A stretch of DNA of 25,147 nucleotides from a virus: IMG/VR virus record IMGVR_UViG_3300026521_000195, positions 1-25,147 of that record; one strand, 5' to 3'. Below, in pieces: positions 15,349 through 22,584 of the stretch. The position numbers and the translations under genes are program-made. The first letter of the stretch is position 1. Each line of letters opens with the position of its first letter. Under the pieces are notes generated by a model. That model was not told the origin of the DNA. It worked only from the letters and a program-made list of their open reading frames with translations, and did not search any database.

Positions 15349-16280
15349 ACCCTCCCTGAAGATTTTTCAAGAATGTCAAGCCCAGCAATTCTAAACTTGG
15401 AGTCCACTCTATACTCAAAAGAGGCTTGTTTTACAATTTGACCGATTGTCAGCTTTTGTGGAATTCTCATCACCATAGCGTCTTCGCTTGTTGAGTATGC
15501 AACAACCTTAGAAGTTCCATCAACGTCTTTCGCTCTAAATGTAGTAACGAATTTAACAAAAGGGAAGTTATCTTTCAAAGCTTTTAGAACAGTTGCACTT
15601 CCAGCTTCTGATTTATAAATTGTCCCCTGAAGCTTATTCATCACATAAATTGGCATTACGACGGTATCAGCACTGTATTCAGGGGTGTTATTAACGTCAT
15701 TTAACTGCTCTGTAATAAGAGTTGCAATCTCTTCATACATATCTTCTCCACTCAAATTATCGATTGAGTCCGAAGCACTTGTAGTTGTAAAAAGTGAAGT
15801 ATTCAAAAGCCCTTCTTGCCCATTATGCCCTAAGTAGCCAATCTCATCAATTTTCTGAGAGTATGCTTTTTTGTGTGTCATAATGTAGCGTTGTGGTAGG
15901 TTGATGTTACCCATCTGTGCTTCTTTAATCTCATCATCTGTCCAGATTGAGTGAGCTTGTTTTGGGAACACGCTAATGAATGTGTCTTCTACACTAAGGG
16001 AAATTCTCCCTTTTCCACTTCCGATATCGGAACTGTCTGCAAAATCCCCATAGTCTTCAATTCTTAGGGATTGAATTTTTCTTGCATACCCCCCAGTATT
16101 GTCTGCTTTTACTCCACTGTTTAAAAATGAGAGTTCAGCATACTTTTTTTCAAGAATTTTTGGGTTAATAGCAGTTAAGTTTCTTGCCAACACTGCACCC
16201 ATCGCACTATCTTTAAACGCTTTTCCACTATCGGTAAAACGCTTAAAGCTTTCAATATTATAAATTTGTCCTAAAGTCAT
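15333..16280 (-). CDS. Major capsid protein (DUF2184)
   Basis: This 315-residue protein has the length and strand pattern of DUF2184 capsid proteins. It contains IYNIESFKRFTDSGKAFKDS near the N-terminus and the segment DDEIKEAQMGNINLPQRYIM (about 115-134). The later KIDEIGYLGHNGQEGLLNTS (143-162) is the typical 'k.De..l.G....gl.Gll' motif. It is preceded by cement protein and protease-scaffold genes and followed by DUF4054, the normal order. A GGGGGAT ribosome site stands before the ATG. An HK97-type fold is expected from the family. Confidence 0.88.
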   Translation of the reverse strand: MTLGQIYNIESFKRFTDSGKAFKDSAMGAVLARNLTAINPKILEKKYAELSFLNSGVKADNTGGYARKIQSLRIEDYGDFADSSDIGSGKGRISLSVEDTFISVFPKQAHSIWTDDEIKEAQMGNINLPQRYIMTHKKAYSQKIDEIGYLGHNGQEGLLNTSLFTTTSASDSIDNLSGEDMYEEIATLITEQLNDVNNTPEYSADTVVMPIYVMNKLQGTIYKSEAGSATVLKALKDNFPFVKFVTTFRAKDVDGTSKVVAYSTSEDAMVMRIPQKLTIGQIVKQASFEYRVDSKFRIAGLDILEKSSGRVLTGL

Positions 16281-16289
16281 ATATCCCCC

Positions 16290-16790
16290 TTATCTTTGTC
16301 TTACAGTCCAAACTGTATCAGAAATTTGCTTATAGAAGTATCCATCAACTGGAATGTTCGCAACAATACCATCTCCACCGTCACTGTCTGCACTGTGTGG
16401 GGTTGCTTTACCATTATCTTCTACGTTATTTTTGTCATTATTGTAGACGTATACCTTGTCAAACTTTGAAATTTCAACATCTGAAACAACGGTAACAGTA
16501 CAAAGTCCACTCTCTACTGCATCTGCTAAAATTGAGTTTTCAGCTGTATACTTTCCATCATCTTCAATCGCTCCAGTTGTTGAGGCTAATACAATCCCAG
16601 CACAAACTACATCCTCACTATCCTCACTACCATCAATATTTTGGATTTTATCATCTTTGAACTTCGCAAAAAGTCCACCAATTAATCCATCTTCAAAATC
16701 GGTATATGTAGACACTACTCCAGTATCTCCAACAATAAGACCAGCTCCAGCTTTTCCAAGTTCATCAGTTCTTGTACTTCCAAATGCCAT
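16290..16790 (-). CDS. Capsid cement/decoration protein (structural cement Gp24-like)
   Basis: This 166-residue, acidic, Gly/Asp/Val-rich, strand-forming protein has the motifs EISKFDKVYVYNNDKNNVED (about 106-125) and GIVANIPVDGYFYKQIS near the C-terminus. These resemble cement proteins encoded between protease and capsid genes in phages with DUF2184 capsids. It likely binds the outer capsid and stabilises it. The ATG overlaps the stop of the scaffold gene (TAATG), and the ribosome site GAGGAGG lies inside the scaffold's last codons. The gene ends ten bases before the capsid start. Confidence 0.75.
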   Translation of the reverse strand: MAFGSTRTDELGKAGAGLIVGDTGVVSTYTDFEDGLIGGLFAKFKDDKIQNIDGSEDSEDVVCAGIVLASTTGAIEDDGKYTAENSILADAVESGLCTVTVVSDVEISKFDKVYVYNNDKNNVEDNGKATPHSADSDGGDGIVANIPVDGYFYKQISDTVWTVRQR

Positions 16791-17266
16791 TAGATTTCCT
16801 CCTCTGCGATTTTATCCCAGCCACTCAAGTTTGCATCTCCAAACTCTTTGTACTGCTCAGTTTTTTTAAGCATTTTAAACGCTGTCTGAATTTCGTTATC
16901 TTTAAACTCATCTCCGTGCATCGTTGCAACTGCATCTCTCATAATCTTTACCGTGTCAGCATCTGAAAAATTATATTTAGAGTCTAGAAAGTTTTTAGCT
17001 TTTTCAATCACTTCAGCTCTTGCGTTTGCCTCAGCTTTTACGATTGTTTTAAACTCATCACTATCTTTAAAATCAGATAAAGCCTCAGATTTTGCACTCT
17101 GAACTGCTAATTTGAACTCTGCAGTATCTTTCATCTCTTTTTTAGGCTCTTCTTTTTTAGGCTCTTCTTTTACAGCCTCCTCATCTTTTTTTGGTTGATG
17201 CTTAGCCAAAAAGTCACTCTGTTGAATTGGTGTTAGCTTGTCCCACGCTTTTAAAAGTTCTTCCAT
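16790..17266 (-). CDS. Nested in-frame scaffold protein (internal start of the protease-scaffold gene)
   Basis: ATG 17266 (Met160 of the long protein) is preceded by AAGGA at the ideal distance of six bases, although this point lies inside a coding region. It also marks the exact border between the DUF2213 domain and the helical scaffold part. A product of 158 residues (MEELLKAWDKLTPIQQ at the start) would be scaffold without protease. This is the arrangement of lambda C/Nu3 and of many herpes-type protease-scaffold genes, where the short form is made in excess. It is an inference from the ribosome site and domain border. Confidence 0.65.
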   Translation of the reverse strand: MEELLKAWDKLTPIQQSDFLAKHQPKKDEEAVKEEPKKEEPKKEMKDTAEFKLAVQSAKSEALSDFKDSDEFKTIVKAEANARAEVIEKAKNFLDSKYNFSDADTVKIMRDAVATMHGDEFKDNEIQTAFKMLKKTEQYKEFGDANLSGWDKIAEEEI

Positions 17267-17743
17267 ACCTATTCCTTCGTCTTTAAATTTGCATTTATCA
17301 CCACACCGACCAGCTTCAACGACTGCTAAGTGATGTGGGACAATGTCAACTTGTTCAAAGTCGTAAATATCGTGCTTTTTTAATTCTGCAAAATATCCAA
17401 GACTCAACTCATCGTATTCTATCACTTTATCATTAAAAGTTATAGTATTCTCAATAGATACAGTTGTATCTGTATTCTCATCTTTATCATCAATAAGTTT
17501 GCTATTAGAAACTTTTCCGATTATGAGTGAGTTATCTATATTGTCTTTTAGTTCAATGTGTCCATTAGTTACAGGGATATCATTTAATCTATTGCTTACC
17601 TCCTCAATAGTTTTTCTGCTTCTGTAAATCTTGAATATTTTATTTTTTGGCTCAAGCCCAATCTCAACCCCTAAATATTCTTGATAACCGTCCCTTACAG
17701 AAACAGCCTTTCTGTTTTTCATTTTGTCTTTAAAAAATACCAT
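16790..17743 (-). CDS. DUF2213 prohead protease fused to scaffold
   Basis: This is a 317-residue protein in two parts. Residues 1-150 are the DUF2213 protease domain: IPVTNGH (56-62) and ELSLGYFAEL (112-121) correspond to the His and Ser motifs of herpesvirus/HK97-type prohead proteases, with IVPHHLAVVEAGRCG (134-148) as the third conserved block. Residues 160-317 are helical and very charged, with a Lys/Glu/Pro repeat (KKEEPKKE, about 190-210) and Ala-rich helices, as in scaffolds. A good internal start exists at Met160. The protease would cut scaffold and head proteins during maturation. GGGGGTTGA before the ATG supports the start. Confidence 0.82.
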   Translation of the reverse strand: MVFFKDKMKNRKAVSVRDGYQEYLGVEIGLEPKNKIFKIYRSRKTIEEVSNRLNDIPVTNGHIELKDNIDNSLIIGKVSNSKLIDDKDENTDTTVSIENTITFNDKVIEYDELSLGYFAELKKHDIYDFEQVDIVPHHLAVVEAGRCGDKCKFKDEGIGMEELLKAWDKLTPIQQSDFLAKHQPKKDEEAVKEEPKKEEPKKEMKDTAEFKLAVQSAKSEALSDFKDSDEFKTIVKAEANARAEVIEKAKNFLDSKYNFSDADTVKIMRDAVATMHGDEFKDNEIQTAFKMLKKTEQYKEFGDANLSGWDKIAEEEI

Positions 17744-17770
17744 TCAACCCCCATAATTTTTATAAGTATA

Positions 17771-18559
17771 TCAAAATTCTATAATATACTCAGCATAACA
17801 ACGGCAATTAACCTCTTCCATAGGCTTTAGACTTTTTCCATCGCACGACGAATATAGACCATTTTCTATTTCAAACTCTTTCCCACTTCTTATAGCGTGA
17901 CACTTCCTACTTCTCTCATCTCCGACGCTTCTCCAAATCGCTTTTTTGACTCCAGCACTCTTCGCCCTCTTCTCAGAGAGTTGTTGGTTGAATGCTTTTA
18001 GTTCGTTTCTCGATACAAGCTTAGCCTTATTCAAGTTTGAAACTCTTGTATTGTCAACGTGGTCATACAGTTCACCAAGTGTTTTTCCAGCCCCCATTAG
18101 TCTTAGCGTATTTTTATGTAAGTCGTCCATCATCGCATCGCGTAGCTTTTTAATCTGCACTCCACTCTCAACGCTTTTCGCGTTTATGAATTGGTTATAA
18201 TTCTCTTTTTTTAGAATTTCACTCATCTTCACTCCAACTGCTTCGTCTATGCTTTCACTAACCTCTTTATTGTTTACGCTATCTGTCCTCTTGTAAAGCT
18301 TTTTAATATACGCCTCTAAACGCTTATTTGTAAACTGCTTTTTAATACTCCTTTTAAAGTCATTAATGAGTTTTTCTGCGATAACTGCATAGTTCCCAAT
18401 TTGTGCATCTTCAAATTTACTAACTGTATTTTTATTCATAGCCTTAAGCACTTTATTATTAAACCTATTTGATATTGACTCAACCATAAAAGAGTTAAAG
18501 TTATCCAGTTCTTTCTCAATGTTTAAAGGTGGGTTTGGTTGCCTAAATGTCTTTTTCAT
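17771..18559 (-). CDS. Head morphogenesis protein, Mu gpF / SPP1 gp7-like
   Basis: This 262-residue protein starts at ATG 18559 (AGAAG upstream, 17-base overlap with portal); an upstream TTG at 18604 is possible but has no ribosome site. The C-terminal part holds the family signature: LVSRNELKAFNQQLSEKRAK, then KAIWRSVGDERSRKCHAIRS and MEEVNCRCYAEYIIEF at the end. The R-x2-E-x3-A helix, 'W....DerTC..H' and the final 'NCRC' match Mu gpF-like minor head proteins. These associate with the portal and often enter the head. The upstream half is helical. Position directly after the portal gene is standard. Confidence 0.85.
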   Translation of the reverse strand: MKKTFRQPNPPLNIEKELDNFNSFMVESISNRFNNKVLKAMNKNTVSKFEDAQIGNYAVIAEKLINDFKRSIKKQFTNKRLEAYIKKLYKRTDSVNNKEVSESIDEAVGVKMSEILKKENYNQFINAKSVESGVQIKKLRDAMMDDLHKNTLRLMGAGKTLGELYDHVDNTRVSNLNKAKLVSRNELKAFNQQLSEKRAKSAGVKKAIWRSVGDERSRKCHAIRSGKEFEIENGLYSSCDGKSLKPMEEVNCRCYAEYIIEF

Positions 18560-19724
18560 CTTCTGGGAACTCACCTGTAAAGTCGTTTTTTGGCTCAACT
18601 TCAAGCCCTCTATCTTTTATATACTTGTCTATATCATATCCTAAGTTATATAGCTTCATCGCATTATCAATCACGCTTGTCTCATACGCTACTTTTTCAG
18701 ACGCTTTAACATTTTGATTGTCTTTAAACTTTATCTCTCCAAGCCCTAGAATTTCAAACAATTCAACAATTTTATCAATCACATAATCCTCTTGGATATT
18801 CTCAATCATCTCATTAAAAGTCGTCTTTTCTTGCTCCCCAGATGAGTTCATTCCCTTTACATTCTCTCCAACAAGCATCGGCAATGGGATACCACTCACC
18901 ATAGCGACGCGTCTTAACGAAATGTCATCAGCATCTTTCAGGTTAGTTAGAGATTGCGAAACGGTAACAACCTCATCGTCTTTATCGATAATCCCAGCAC
19001 CGTAAATACTTCTCCTGTCTTCTGCGATAGAGTAGAATTTGACAATATCAGCCTCTTTTTTAGATGCCAACGCTTGTTTAAATCCAGAAACTTTATAAAA
19101 AAATGAGGAGTTTTTCTCGACTATTGAAGATGATGAACGCTCAACAACTCCATCGTTAATGAGTTGATTATAAATGAGTTCAAACTCACTAATCCCCCCA
19201 TAATTATAGAGTGGAATATCGTTGTGACTTGGCTTAACATAAGTAAAATCAACAACTCGTGAATAGTGGAACTCAAAACCATTAACGTTATATGAAACAG
19301 GTTCGTAATATCTTGAGCTTGATAAGTCCAAATTGTATGACGTTATAGAAACCATATCCCCACTAAAAACATCGAATTTTGGGTTCTTTACTCCTTTTTT
19401 AATGGGAGTCGATAAATCTCCTCCATCATTTATCACGATAATCCCTCTTCCGAAAACAAAAGCCCACTTTAATGCTTCCTGTACTTTAGACTGCAATTTC
19501 TTAGAGTAAAACTCTCTATCTTCCTCGTTCTCAAAAAAAAGTGATGATGTCTTAGTTGCGTATGAGCTTTTTAATCTAACAATCTTGTTCCCAAGTCCAG
19601 TCTTATAAATCTCGTTTAACTCAGAAAAATCAACCCTTGTGCCAACAATCGTATTTCTATTTTGGGGTGTCCTTGTGTTCGCGATAGAGTTATATAAATC
19701 AACTATCCCATCTATAAAATTCAT
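18543..19724 (-). CDS. Portal protein (DUF1073-like)
   Basis: This 393-residue protein starts at ATG 19724, preceded by AAGGGT; an upstream TTG at 19745 lacks a ribosome site. It contains WAFVFGRGIIVINDGG (in the first third, about residues 86-101) and VDFTYVKPSHNDIPLYNYGG. It also holds RVAMVSGIPLPMLVGENVKG, followed by Met-Asn-Ser-Ser-Gly-Glu, which is the conserved 'f..asgiP...L.G....G.nasGe' block of DUF1073 portals. Length is a little short for the family. It forms the dodecameric DNA channel at one vertex and docks the terminase. It follows terL by 34 bases and overlaps the gpF-like gene. Confidence 0.85.
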   Translation of the reverse strand: MNFIDGIVDLYNSIANTRTPQNRNTIVGTRVDFSELNEIYKTGLGNKIVRLKSSYATKTSSLFFENEEDREFYSKKLQSKVQEALKWAFVFGRGIIVINDGGDLSTPIKKGVKNPKFDVFSGDMVSITSYNLDLSSSRYYEPVSYNVNGFEFHYSRVVDFTYVKPSHNDIPLYNYGGISEFELIYNQLINDGVVERSSSSIVEKNSSFFYKVSGFKQALASKKEADIVKFYSIAEDRRSIYGAGIIDKDDEVVTVSQSLTNLKDADDISLRRVAMVSGIPLPMLVGENVKGMNSSGEQEKTTFNEMIENIQEDYVIDKIVELFEILGLGEIKFKDNQNVKASEKVAYETSVIDNAMKLYNLGYDIDKYIKDRGLEVEPKNDFTGEFPEDEKDI

Positions 19725-19758
19725 TTTTACCCTTATTTTTCTCAAATTGTATCACAAA

Positions 19759-21186
19759 TCACAAAAGGTCTCCATAGTCAAAACTTTTATTTTTGTACGC
19801 TATCTCAAATCCATCAATCACCGTGTCAATCATATCGTCGTGTACTCCACTTGGGAATGAGGTATACTCAGTTATAAAATCATCAATGTGTTCAATGTCA
19901 TCAACGATATATAAGCCGTGTATCTCTAAATAAGGGGAAATCTCTTCAGCACGAAAAACTTTATCTTTATTTCTCTCAACTTCATAAACCATAAATCCAT
20001 CGCTTTTCATTCTTTGAAAAAGGTCTATCCCACTTGCTTTCTGCTCTATGTACATTCCAGAAAAAGGATATTCATCATTCCTCTTATAGAAAGATTTTGC
20101 AGTCAATTCCCTCTCTCTGCTTTTCGGTTTACCTCTAAACATATCAAGCATATATAACTTATTCTCAAAAAATCCGAATGATGTATACACTGTATAGTCA
20201 TTCTGTTCCTTGTCTTTAAGTGCAGTATCCACAGTTATAAAACGCTTTTCAAATCTGATTTTGTTCACTACGCTACGCCCAACATATTTTAGCCAATCCA
20301 CTTTCAATAAATTACCACTTTTTATTATTGGATTTTGCTGGTAAAGTGCCTCAAAGTTTTCAGGACTCATTGTGTTTTTACGCTCCATTAGAAATTCTAA
20401 TGACTTATGTTCAGGGAGTAGTACCTCACCTTTTTTTCGATATTTTTCATCGTGTTCAGCAATTGCCTTATAGGTCACAACGTCGAACCCCCCTTTTTTT
20501 AGCATTCGTCCAGCTGGGTCATCAATATGCCAACGTGTCAAAATCATCAAAAAACCTGCTTTTTCATCAAAACGCGTGAAGAAGTCATCTGTAAACCAGT
20601 CCCACGTTTTTTCTCTGAAAGTCATACTGTTAGCAGTTTCACGCCCCTTCAATGGGTCATCGATAACTCCCAAATCTAATGTTTCTCCAGTAATACTTCC
20701 TTGAACTGTTGTGTTTCTAAAATATCCTCCAGTTTCTATATATTCAATAAGCTCTTTATTTTTTTGATACCCCTGAGACGTAACAACGCGTTTATCATTC
20801 ACTTTCAGGTTTGGGAAAATGTCTTTATATACTTTTCTTTCAAAAGTCCTTTGTAGTGCTAAGTTAGCACGAACTCCAAGACGTTCGGAAAATGATGCGT
20901 AAATTGTCCTAATTTCTGGGTGCTTGCCACTTAACCAAGCGATAAAATCTATAATTGCAGTTGATTTACCGTGTTGAGGGGGTGCCTGTATGATTAGCTT
21001 TGGTCGCTTACCATTCACTAATTCATTATAGAAATTTTGTAGTTTTCGAGAGAGGTCCGAGAGAAACCAATTCACTTTTAGATTTGAATTTATGAGTTTC
21101 CTATATGCCAAAAAGTCATCTCTTGCTAATGCTACTTTATAGCTATATAGTGCTTCTATTTGTTCTGCAGTTAATTTAGGAGGCAT
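19759..21186 (-). CDS. Terminase large subunit (ATPase-nuclease)
   Basis: This is a 475-residue protein. The N-terminal ATPase has Walker A APPQHGKST (68-76), Walker B LGVIDDP (172-178) and a coupling motif MILTRWH (214-220). The C-terminal RNase H-like nuclease has the metal-binding acids Asp320 (FITVDTALKD), Glu381 (MYIEQKASG) and Asp450/451 (SGVHDDMID). The protein is complete and matches in length. It cuts the concatemer and pumps DNA through the portal into the prohead. The gene overlaps terS by 16 bases. The packaging mode (headful or cos) cannot be read from the sequence. Confidence 0.93.
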   Translation of the reverse strand: MPPKLTAEQIEALYSYKVALARDDFLAYRKLINSNLKVNWFLSDLSRKLQNFYNELVNGKRPKLIIQAPPQHGKSTAIIDFIAWLSGKHPEIRTIYASFSERLGVRANLALQRTFERKVYKDIFPNLKVNDKRVVTSQGYQKNKELIEYIETGGYFRNTTVQGSITGETLDLGVIDDPLKGRETANSMTFREKTWDWFTDDFFTRFDEKAGFLMILTRWHIDDPAGRMLKKGGFDVVTYKAIAEHDEKYRKKGEVLLPEHKSLEFLMERKNTMSPENFEALYQQNPIIKSGNLLKVDWLKYVGRSVVNKIRFEKRFITVDTALKDKEQNDYTVYTSFGFFENKLYMLDMFRGKPKSRERELTAKSFYKRNDEYPFSGMYIEQKASGIDLFQRMKSDGFMVYEVERNKDKVFRAEEISPYLEIHGLYIVDDIEHIDDFITEYTSFPSGVHDDMIDTVIDGFEIAYKNKSFDYGDLL

Positions 21187-21713
21187 TCTAAGGGAACTCC
21201 TAAGCTTAACGCTTTCTCTTTTGCTTCTTCTGCTGTCAAAATCGAATTTTGATTAACTTGTGTTGTTTGGTTAACGTTTACTTCTGTTTTTTGAGTAGAT
21301 GGGTTAGCTACTGCTTCAATGTCTTTGATTGCACTTACTCCAGCCTTTATGTTTTGTGGATTATCGTATATCCCATCTTTAATACCATCTCCTATAAGTT
21401 TTTGAAATGACTTTAAAAGCCCTCTATTGGACCCAATAAGCTCATTATCTAATGCTACTGTATTAATCCTCTCCTCAAGCATTTCCTCAATAAATTTGTT
21501 TTGTGAGTATTTATGTGTAACTTCTCTCAATTTCGCACTAATCCCCTCTATATCATCATCTACGCTACATAAAACACACCACTTCTCTAAGTTTATTTTA
21601 TTTGTTAGTATGTTTTTTGGAACCCTGAACTTCTTTACAATCTCATCTTTAGTGAAGCCTTTTTCATAAGCCTCGCGAATTGATTCCCAATTGTACTTTT
21701 GAGGTCTTGCCAT
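21171..21713 (-). CDS. Terminase small subunit
   Basis: This is a 180-residue protein. The N-terminal helix-turn-helix is at about 9-35: WESIREAYEKGFTKDEIVKK then FRVPKNILTNKI, the pattern of small terminase DNA-binding domains. The middle is helical (oligomerisation) and the C-terminus is Asn/Gln/Val-rich (EVNVNQTTQVNQNS) and then helical, probably for contact with the large subunit. It would recognise the packaging site, which often lies within or near its own gene. The gene overlaps terL by 16 bases and the small membrane gene by one base (TAATG). Confidence 0.78.
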   Translation of the reverse strand: MARPQKYNWESIREAYEKGFTKDEIVKKFRVPKNILTNKINLEKWCVLCSVDDDIEGISAKLREVTHKYSQNKFIEEMLEERINTVALDNELIGSNRGLLKSFQKLIGDGIKDGIYDNPQNIKAGVSAIKDIEAVANPSTQKTEVNVNQTTQVNQNSILTAEEAKEKALSLGVPLECLLN

Positions 21714-21928
21714 TACTTAATTGGTCCACACAGCATCTCAAGCTCAACAATCTCACTCTCAATCTTCTTTACTTTACTATCATTTCTTGATGTAGCAAAT
21801 ACCCAACCAATGACCCACAGACCACCAGTAAGTAACGATAAGATTAAGTGCATTGTATGAGAAGTTTTTATGCTATTCTTCTCAATAGTCTTTTTGACTA
21901 TCTCTCTTTTAATATCTATTTCTTCCAT
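21713..21928 (-). CDS. Small membrane protein, weakly similar to superinfection-immunity (Imm-type) proteins
   Basis: This 71-residue protein has a charged N-terminus (EIDIKREIVKKTIEKNSIK), a single hydrophobic segment at 26-46 (MHLILSLLTGGLWVIGWVFA), then a basic and helical tail. The H-LIL-LLTGGLW-x2-W pattern recalls small membrane proteins grouped with T4 Imm-type superinfection immunity proteins; this is a recalled similarity and is weak. AAAGGG stands before the ATG. It lies directly upstream of terS (one-base overlap) and 30 bases after the previous gene, so it may be the first gene of the late operon. Confidence 0.5.
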   Translation of the reverse strand: MEEIDIKREIVKKTIEKNSIKTSHTMHLILSLLTGGLWVIGWVFATSRNDSKVKKIESEIVELEMLCGPIK

Positions 21929-21950
21929 CTTCTACCCTTTAACGAATGGT

Positions 21951-21972
21951 GGTGGAGCTTAAAGCTTCCACC
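21951..21972 (-). other. Hairpin at the 3' end of the 108-residue gene
   Basis: On the plus strand GGTGGAGCTT-a-AAGCTTCCACC forms a ten-pair stem with one bulged base. On the minus strand the stop codon TAA of the upstream gene lies in the tip (AAGCTTTAAGCT). No T-run follows, so it is not a standard intrinsic terminator. It marks the boundary between the accessory region and the late genes and may act as an mRNA 3'-end stabiliser or processing site. Confidence 0.5.
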
Positions 21973-22285
21973 CCTCTCTTCTTACTTTATCAACATACAC
22001 GTCCGAGAAGTCAATATTTAGCTCTTCAACTCTTTTTAGTATCTTTTCACATCGATACACTGCATTCCCAGATGTCAATTCGTATGTCATATACTTATTG
22101 TCAATAATACCACAAAATTCATACTCATTAGTTTTTACAACTGTTATTCTCTCGTTGTGGATATGAACAAGTGGTTTTTCTAGAGTAAAAAACTCACCTT
22201 TTGCTTTCTCAATACTGATATTGAACCCAGCTTTGAAAAACTCTCTTGTTTCAACAATATCTTCAAGCATAACTCTTTTTTTCAT
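21959..22285 (-). CDS. Hypothetical protein with own strong promoter
   Basis: This 108-residue protein is strand-and-helix mixed, with two Cys and no signal or membrane segment. I recognise no family. AAAAGGAATAAAG before the ATG is a good ribosome site. A strong sigma70-like promoter lies immediately upstream (22312-22340), so the gene is expressed from its own start point, and the same promoter type drives the 61-residue gene upstream. This suggests an early or regulated accessory gene. The C-terminus is basic (VDKVRREGWKL). Its stop lies in a hairpin. Confidence 0.6.
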   Translation of the reverse strand: MKKRVMLEDIVETREFFKAGFNISIEKAKGEFFTLEKPLVHIHNERITVVKTNEYEFCGIIDNKYMTYELTSGNAVYRCEKILKRVEELNIDFSDVYVDKVRREGWKL

Positions 22286-22311
22286 CTTTATTCCTTTTGT
22301 TTAGATGATGT

Positions 22312-22340
22312 ATTATATACTAATTATTGCAGTTTTTCAA
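22312..22340 (-). promoter_or_regulatory. Sigma70-like promoter P2 (TTGAAA-N17-TATAAT)
   Basis: The -35 element TTGAAA (22340-22335) and -10 element TATAAT (22317-22312) are separated by 17 bases on the minus strand. The predicted start is near 22305, 20 bases before the ATG at 22285. The -35 box overlaps the TGA of the 61-residue gene. The spacer is nearly identical to that of P1, which is not needed for polymerase and so suggests a shared regulator site. Confidence 0.82.
22312..22340. repeat. 29-base promoter-spacer direct repeat, copy 1 (copy 2 at 22549-22577)
   Basis: The two copies ATTATATACTAA-y-TATTGCAGTTT-k-TCAA agree at 27 of 29 bases, including the promoter spacer. They stand 237 bases apart and flank the 61-residue gene. 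This points to duplication of a promoter-operator unit, or to selection for the same regulator at two genes. Confidence 0.8.
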
Positions 22341-22522
22341 GGGTTTAGGTGTGTTTTACCTATCTTTTTGTGCATTTTTTTATAATACTCAATCAATGCC
22401 CTATACCTTTGAGGATAGTTCTTCCTCATATTTGGTATGGAACGAATATGATATTTATAGTATTCACTCAATTTCTTATCTGAAACATCATAGGTTATTT
22501 TTTTACGTTTTTTTACTTCCAT
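22337..22522 (-). CDS. Small basic hypothetical protein
   Basis: This 61-residue protein is very rich in Lys, Arg and Tyr (MEVKKRKKITYDVSDKKLSE, and then RSIPNMRKNYPQRYRALIEY). It has no Cys and no membrane segment. The charge suggests binding to nucleic acid or to an acidic partner, but no known fold is visible. AAAAAAAGGAATTAAA before the ATG is a strong ribosome site, and a consensus promoter lies directly upstream. Its stop overlaps promoter P2 of the next gene. It could be an early host-takeover or regulator protein; this is inference. Confidence 0.6.
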   Translation of the reverse strand: MEVKKRKKITYDVSDKKLSEYYKYHIRSIPNMRKNYPQRYRALIEYYKKMHKKIGKTHLNP

Positions 22523-22548
22523 TTTAATTCCTTTTTTTGTTATGTCGC

Positions 22549-22577
22549 ATTATATACTAACTATTGCAGTTTGTCAA
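22549..22577 (-). promoter_or_regulatory. Perfect consensus sigma70-like promoter P1 (TTGACA-N17-TATAAT)
   Basis: On the minus strand TTGACA (22577-22572) and TATAAT (22554-22549) are separated by exactly 17 bases, a full match to the E. coli-type consensus. The predicted start near 22542 gives a short leader before ATG 22522. A promoter of this strength in a phage accessory region suggests early or repressor-controlled expression. The operator-like inverted repeat 22559-22582 covers its -35 box. Confidence 0.88.
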
Positions 22578-22582
22578 TAGTT
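22559..22582. promoter_or_regulatory. Putative operator: inverted repeat over the P1 -35 box
   Basis: AACTATTG-N8-CAATAGTT is a perfect eight-base inverted repeat with centres 16 bases apart, about one and a half helical turns, fitting a dimeric repressor. It covers the -35 box of P1. In P2 the left half is kept with one change (AATTATTG) while the right half is degraded (CAAGGGTT, 5 of 8), so P2 would bind more weakly. No repressor gene is visible in the window. Confidence 0.5.
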
Positions 22583-22584
22583 TA

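Noticed and set aside
21951-21972. Intrinsic terminator after the 108-residue gene
   Set aside because: The stem is strong but no T-run follows on the minus strand; listed as a hairpin, not as a terminator.
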